A DNA stretch of 64,000 nt from NCBI RefSeq assembly GCF_028728205.1, contig NZ_JAQYUU010000001.1:1720082-1784081 (forward strand). The letters are read 5' to 3'. The DNA comes from Clostridium sp. 'White wine YQ' (GTDB taxonomy: Bacteria > Bacillota > Clostridia > Clostridiales > Clostridiaceae). How positions within the stretch are numbered: the first letter of the stretch is position 1; every line of letters begins with the position of its first letter. A model generated the notes under the pieces. The model was not told the DNA's origin, did no database searches, and worked only from the letters and a program-made list of their open reading frames with translations. A program made the translations under genes and the position numbers. Positions 60,155 through 64,000 of the stretch are shown in pieces.

Positions 60155-61327
60155 CTAAATTCTTGCTACTCCACTTTCTTTTGCAGATTTCGCAATTGCT
60201 TCTGCAACTTTTATAGCTACATTTTTATCTAAAGCACTTGGAATTACGTTGTTTTCATTTAAGTCTTCATCTTTTATATAGTTAGCTATTGCATAAGCAG
60301 CAGCTATTTTCATTTCTTCGTTTATTTCTTTTGCTCTAACATCTAAAGCCCCTCTAAATATTCCAGGGAAAGCAAGCACATTATTAACTTGGTTTGGGAA
60401 GTCTGATCTTCCTGTTCCTACAACTTTTGCTCCAGCTGCCTTTGCTAAGTCAGGCATTATTTCAGGTGTTGGGTTTGCCATTGCAAATAAAATAGCGTCC
60501 TTATTCATTGTTTGTACCATTTCTTCAGTTACAATGCCTGGAGCTGAAACTCCTATAAATACATCTGCACCTACTAAAGCATCTTTTAAGCTTCCTTGAA
60601 TATTATCTGGATTTGTTATCTTTGCAAGTTCCTTCTTTGCATCATCTACATTCTCTATTCCTCTGTAAAGAATACCAACCTTATCACATGCAATTAGGTT
60701 CTTTACTCCTGTAGAGAGTAATAGTTTAGCTATTGAAGTTCCTGCTGCTCCTGCACCATTTACAACTACTTTTACATCCTCTATCTTCTTGTTAACTACT
60801 TTTAAAGCATTTATTATTCCAGCTAGAACAACTATTGCAGTTCCATGTTGATCATCGTGAAATACTGGTATATCAAGTTCTTTCTTTAATCTTTCTTCAA
60901 CTTCAAAGCATCTTGGAGCTCCAATATCCTCTAGATTAATTCCTCCAAAGCCAGGTGCTATTAGCTTTACTGTTTTCACTATTTCATCAACATTCTTTGT
61001 ATCTAAACATATTGGGAATGCATCAACCCCTGCAAACTCTTTAAATAAAATTGCCTTTCCTTCCATAACAGGTAGTCCTGCCTTAGGACCTATATCTCCT
61101 AAACCTAATACAGCTGTTCCATCTGTTACTACTGCAACTAAATTTCCTTTTGCTGTATACTTGTAGACGTTTTCTTCATTCTCATGAATTTTTCTACAAG
61201 GTTCTGCAACACCTGGAGTATATGCTAGGCATAAATCCTCTCTTGTTTCAACTTTCATTTTTGGTACTACTTCTATTTTTCCTATATTTTCTTCATGTAA
61301 TCTTAAACTTTCTTCAAAATAATTCAT
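60155..61327 (-). CDS. NAD(P)-dependent malic enzyme
   Basis: This 390-residue enzyme decarboxylates malate to pyruvate with NAD(P) reduction. It has LAYTPGVAEPCRKI, VVTDGTAVLGLGDIGPKAGL, FGGINLEDIGAPRCFEVEER, the metal-site VFHDDQHGTAIVV and the Rossmann VVVNGAGAAGTSIA. It is the short bacterial (MaeA/YtsJ-like) form without a phosphotransacetylase tail. GGGGAAGG lies before ATG 61327. A candidate cre site lies at 61363. Operon with the KdgT-family transporter downstream. Confidence 0.94.
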   Translation of the reverse strand: MNYFEESLRLHEENIGKIEVVPKMKVETREDLCLAYTPGVAEPCRKIHENEENVYKYTAKGNLVAVVTDGTAVLGLGDIGPKAGLPVMEGKAILFKEFAGVDAFPICLDTKNVDEIVKTVKLIAPGFGGINLEDIGAPRCFEVEERLKKELDIPVFHDDQHGTAIVVLAGIINALKVVNKKIEDVKVVVNGAGAAGTSIAKLLLSTGVKNLIACDKVGILYRGIENVDDAKKELAKITNPDNIQGSLKDALVGADVFIGVSAPGIVTEEMVQTMNKDAILFAMANPTPEIMPDLAKAAGAKVVGTGRSDFPNQVNNVLAFPGIFRGALDVRAKEINEEMKIAAAYAIANYIKDEDLNENNVIPSALDKNVAIKVAEAIAKSAKESGVARI

Positions 61328-61362
61328 CTATAATACCTTCCCCTCATTCTTAATATTTTCTT

Positions 61363-61379
61363 TGTAACCGTTTGCTACA
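61363..61379. promoter_or_regulatory. Candidate cre (CcpA) site before malic enzyme
   Basis: TGTAACCGTTTGCTACA is nearly symmetric and matches the cre consensus TGWNANCGNTNWCA except at two positions. It lies 36 bp upstream of the malic-enzyme start. Position suits catabolite repression; the call rests on sequence only. Confidence 0.4.
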
Positions 61380-61510
61380 AGTAGATATTAACATCAAGTG
61401 ATATAACTTAAAATATTTTAAACTTTTAAAACATATTATGGTCATTAAAAACACTTTGTTATGTTTTTAACATTGAATTTACTACCTTTGTATACCCTAA
61501 TAACTCAACA

Positions 61511-61549
61511 AAAAAACTCCACAACACATTAAGTGTTGCAGAGTTTTTT
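61511..61549. terminator. Bidirectional hairpin upstream of malic enzyme
   Basis: AAAAAACTC-CA-CAACAC pairs with GTGTTG-CA-GAGTTTTTT. The A and T flanks allow termination in either direction; here it would stop read-through from the GH65 gene. The rest of 61328-61694 has only promoter-like AT-rich DNA and the cre candidate. Confidence 0.7.
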
Positions 61550-61654
61550 TTATGGTAGAGGTGAATAAGCCTTATATTAGCAATACCCTTTATATTCTTA
61601 TTTTAATTCTATTCCATTAACCATATGTTATGTAAAAAAGAAGTTTATGTTAAA

Positions 61655-61690
61655 AGAAAAGTGCTCCATTTAATAACGAAACACTTTTCT
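61655..61690 (-). terminator. Hairpin after the GH65 gene
   Basis: AGAAAAGTG and CACTTTTCT arms with an 18-nt loop, a few bases after the stop at 61695. The U-run on the minus strand is short, so strength is uncertain. Confidence 0.5.
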
Positions 61691-61694
61691 TATA

Positions 61695-63908
61695 TTAAGA
61701 GGTTTTTAGTATGCTTTCTGTTATTACGCCGCTACTACTGTCCCTATTTATATCAATAAGGTACTTTTCTCCTCTTAGGATTACTTTAAATGCAAGTCTA
61801 TTCCAACTCTTAGGTAGCTTAGGTTCAATAGTTATCTTACCCTCTTGAATCTTAAGTCCTCCAAAACCTAGAATTGCTGACATCCAAGCTCCTCCATTTG
61901 CTGCTGGGTGTGTACCACCAATATATATTGAACCTGCAAACTGCTTAGACTCTCCTGTTAAGTCTACATTAGAAGTTTTCACGAAAAATGGATATGCCCA
62001 TTCTGCATTTCCAATATCACAAGAAAGCAGTGCATATATACAAGGACTTAAGCTTGAGCCATGTTCTGTCCTTGGCTCATAGTACTCCCAATTTGCCTTT
62101 TTAACTTCTTTAGAATATTCATTTTTGAACAGATTTAGCATAAGTACAACATCTGCTTGTTTAATAATCTTAGTAGTAGATGCTACTCCATGTCCTCCAC
62201 CCCAATATTCTTTTGGATCAAGAAGTCTGCTTTTTACTTCCTCTAAAGTGCAATCCTCTAATTCATTGTATCCGCTAAACTGCTCTATAACCAAAGTTTT
62301 TTCATCTGGCTTAGGCACATAAAGCTTTTCTTTAAATTTAATAAGACTTAATATCTCTTCTTTGTCATACTCAATTTTAGATAGGAGTTTTAAACATTCC
62401 TCAGGATATTTATCCTGTAATATTTCTAAGATTTTAAATGCAATATCTAAAGTATGATAAACCATCTTACTTGTGTATGCATTATTATTTACTCTTTCAT
62501 GATACTCATCTGGTCCAATAACATCCAAGATTTCATACCTGTCCTTATCTTCTTTAAAGTACGCATAGGAATAATAAAATCTTGCACATTCCAAAATTAC
62601 TTCTGCTCCGCCATTTAAAAGTAAGTTGTCATCTCCAGTAAACTTATAAGTTTCCCATATTGCATGAGATACTGCAGCACTTATATGAACCTGCTTATCT
62701 TTGAAATATGTTTTAACTGGACGTCCAGTAAATACATCTGTTACATTAAAATCACTACAGGCATCTTGTCCATCTTCTTGACTTTCCCATGCATAAAAAG
62801 CTCCTTTAAAGCCGTAATAATTTGCCTTTTCTCTAGCTCCTTGCAGGGTTCTTATTCTGTAATTAACTAAATTAATGGCAACATCTGGTGAGGTATGAAG
62901 GAAGAATGGAAGCATAAACATCTCTGTATCCCAGAAGATAGCACCCTTATAGGTTTGTCCAGAAAGTCCTCGTGCTGGTATTGATAACTTATTTGAATGT
63001 ACTGGTGCTATAATGTGAAGTTGATATATACTATAGCGAAGTGCCAATTGATCATCCTCATTACCTTCAATTATTACATCAGAAACTTCCCATCTATCAT
63101 TCCATTTTGCTGCATGAGCATTATAGTTTTTGTCATACCCATCCTCAGCCCCCTTAACTGCTACATCTAAACATTCAGCTTCTATATTTGAGGCTTCATC
63201 ATTTCCCGTATAAACAGAAACATATTTATAAATTGTATATTCTACTCCTGGCTCCCCTTTAAACTTTATATTTCTAAGAATGCTTTTTTCAGTTTTTAAT
63301 ATAGCTTCTTCTGCCTCAAAATCCTTTTTACAGATTTCTGCTACCACAACTGGGACTTTTAATTCTTGAGTTGGAGTTGATATTTTTATATAGTTTTTAT
63401 CACTTTCTAGCATGTAATTTTCTAAATGGGGGCCATTTATATCCCATACATCCCCATCAATGCCTGTATTAATCTCTATTTCACTTGTCTCATCTACAGT
63501 CACAGTATATTTAAGACATATTAAATGAACATTAGAAAGGCTTATGAAACGTTCAGCCTTAATTGCAATTTTTCCTTTTTCACTATTCCACTCTGTGTTT
63601 CTTCTATGGACTCCTTCCTTAATATCAAGAACTTGATTATGCTCAAAAGGTTCTTCCTTAAGCACTGAATATTCTTCTCCATCTACCATTAGTGTTGTAA
63701 ATGTACCATTTGGAGCATTGATAGGCTCACGCCACTTATCCCCTTGCTTATCATATAAACCTGAAATATTACAGGCAACTAGTTCATTTTTTGTATACTC
63801 CTCCAATGTTCCTCTAAAGCCCATATACCCATTTCCAGTAATAAATTTATTTCCATTGTTAACTATATTCTCTTTATTAAAACTCTCTTCTTTTACTCTC
63901 CAAGACAT
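61695..63908 (-). CDS. Glycoside hydrolase family 65 disaccharide phosphorylase
   Basis: This 737-residue enzyme is of normal GH65 length. It has an N-terminal β-domain (FITGNGYMGFRGTLEEYTKN) and the (α/α)6 barrel with GAIFWDTEMFMLPFFLHTSP. The catalytic-acid segment is DVIGPDEYHERVNNNAYTSK, followed by phosphate-binding HGSSLSPCIYAL and a C-terminal β-sheet domain. Family members phosphorolyse maltose, kojibiose, trehalose or nigerose; the exact one is not readable. ATG 63908 starts 1 nt after the stop of the upstream gene, so it is in an operon. No signal peptide. Confidence 0.92.
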   Translation of the reverse strand: MSWRVKEESFNKENIVNNGNKFITGNGYMGFRGTLEEYTKNELVACNISGLYDKQGDKWREPINAPNGTFTTLMVDGEEYSVLKEEPFEHNQVLDIKEGVHRRNTEWNSEKGKIAIKAERFISLSNVHLICLKYTVTVDETSEIEINTGIDGDVWDINGPHLENYMLESDKNYIKISTPTQELKVPVVVAEICKKDFEAEEAILKTEKSILRNIKFKGEPGVEYTIYKYVSVYTGNDEASNIEAECLDVAVKGAEDGYDKNYNAHAAKWNDRWEVSDVIIEGNEDDQLALRYSIYQLHIIAPVHSNKLSIPARGLSGQTYKGAIFWDTEMFMLPFFLHTSPDVAINLVNYRIRTLQGAREKANYYGFKGAFYAWESQEDGQDACSDFNVTDVFTGRPVKTYFKDKQVHISAAVSHAIWETYKFTGDDNLLLNGGAEVILECARFYYSYAYFKEDKDRYEILDVIGPDEYHERVNNNAYTSKMVYHTLDIAFKILEILQDKYPEECLKLLSKIEYDKEEILSLIKFKEKLYVPKPDEKTLVIEQFSGYNELEDCTLEEVKSRLLDPKEYWGGGHGVASTTKIIKQADVVLMLNLFKNEYSKEVKKANWEYYEPRTEHGSSLSPCIYALLSCDIGNAEWAYPFFVKTSNVDLTGESKQFAGSIYIGGTHPAANGGAWMSAILGFGGLKIQEGKITIEPKLPKSWNRLAFKVILRGEKYLIDINRDSSSGVITESILKTS

Positions 63909-63909
63909 A

Positions 63910-64000
63910 TTACTCCCTCCAACATTCAGGAATTCTTAGTGTAATACCTTCTGAATCAATAGAATATTTTTTATCATATACTTCTATTTCTACTGACTTA
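63910..64000 (-). CDS. C-terminal end of an upstream gene (partial)
   Basis: The minus strand is open from the window edge and ends VYDKKYSIDSEGITLRIPEC, WRE, stop. It holds 29 codons of the 3' end of a gene directly upstream of the GH65 gene in the same operon. Too little is visible to name it; a sugar-metabolism enzyme is likely from context. Confidence 0.6.
   Translation of the reverse strand, partial: KSVEIEVYDKKYSIDSEGITLRIPECWRE

Overview
The window is AT-rich and densely coded. Proteins and Shine-Dalgarno sites are typical of a low-GC Firmicute, most likely Clostridium sensu stricto: rpsU, a Bce-type antimicrobial-peptide module, an EFR1 flavodoxin-ferredoxin, a CD3324-family protein, clostridial lipoproteins, ABC-F and many GNAT/NUDIX genes. 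Almost every gene lies on the minus strand. The plus-strand exceptions start near 12.4, 23.3, 32.7, 39.6 and 55.6 kb. No rRNA, tRNA or CRISPR array was seen.

Layout. 0-4 kb: a sugar-binding protein without signal peptide, a DUF1259 protein with an Asn-rich repeat, an endonuclease/exonuclease/phosphatase-fold protein and a monofunctional glycosyltransferase 51. 4-8.7 kb: a BceRS-BceAB-like peptide sensing and efflux module with a recognisable BceR-type operator and an odd inverted-repeat element upstream of the ABC genes. 8.7-11.8 kb: an MFS exporter behind a leader of about 450 nt with two intrinsic terminators and small ORFs, then a MarR and EFR1 pair. 12-13.7 kb: rpsU, a GNAT and two tandem paralogous mini membrane proteins.

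13.8-19.6 kb: a compact four-gene operon encoding a C5 DNA methyltransferase, a ParB/Srx-like protein, a SNF2 helicase and a DUF3883 (NOV_C) putative nuclease. It is a strong candidate for a restriction-like defence system whose combination I do not recognise. It is followed by a decayed IS200/IS605 tnpA that truncates a J-domain-like gene. 21.2-27.5 kb: an accessory block bounded by two copies of the 3' end of an alpha-mannosidase gene. It holds a BECR-like nuclease, a DUF3784 membrane protein, a MazG-like protein, small membrane proteins and a three-gene operon ending in an HNH-like protein with a hydrophobic C-terminal half. 27.5-32.6 kb: a GH38 alpha-mannosidase and a single-chain GmrSD-like (DUF262/DUF1524) restriction protein.

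32.7-42.4 kb: a DsbA-like oxidoreductase, an MRJP-type propeller, AraC regulator, secreted MBL-fold protein, ABC-F ATPase, CD3324 protein, lipoproteins, a BNR/sialidase-like propeller and a Met-rich protein. 42.5-46.6 kb: two WYL regulators in an operon with a membrane Ser/Thr kinase whose N-terminus carries a HEPN-like R-x4-H motif. 46.7-54.1 kb: hydrolase, B3/B4-domain protein, GNATs, NUDIXes, an AraC/effector-binding regulator and a SGNH-like protein.

54.3-56.6 kb: an SDR gene with more G+C-rich codon use, divergent from an AraC regulator (probably acquired together). 56.7-61.3 kb: a CitA/CitB-type two-component system, KdgT-family transporter and malic enzyme, together suggesting malate sensing, uptake and oxidative decarboxylation, with a candidate cre site. 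61.7-64 kb: a GH65 disaccharide phosphorylase and the last codons of an upstream gene cut by the window edge.

Limits: homology calls are from reading motifs only. No search, folding or codon statistics was run.
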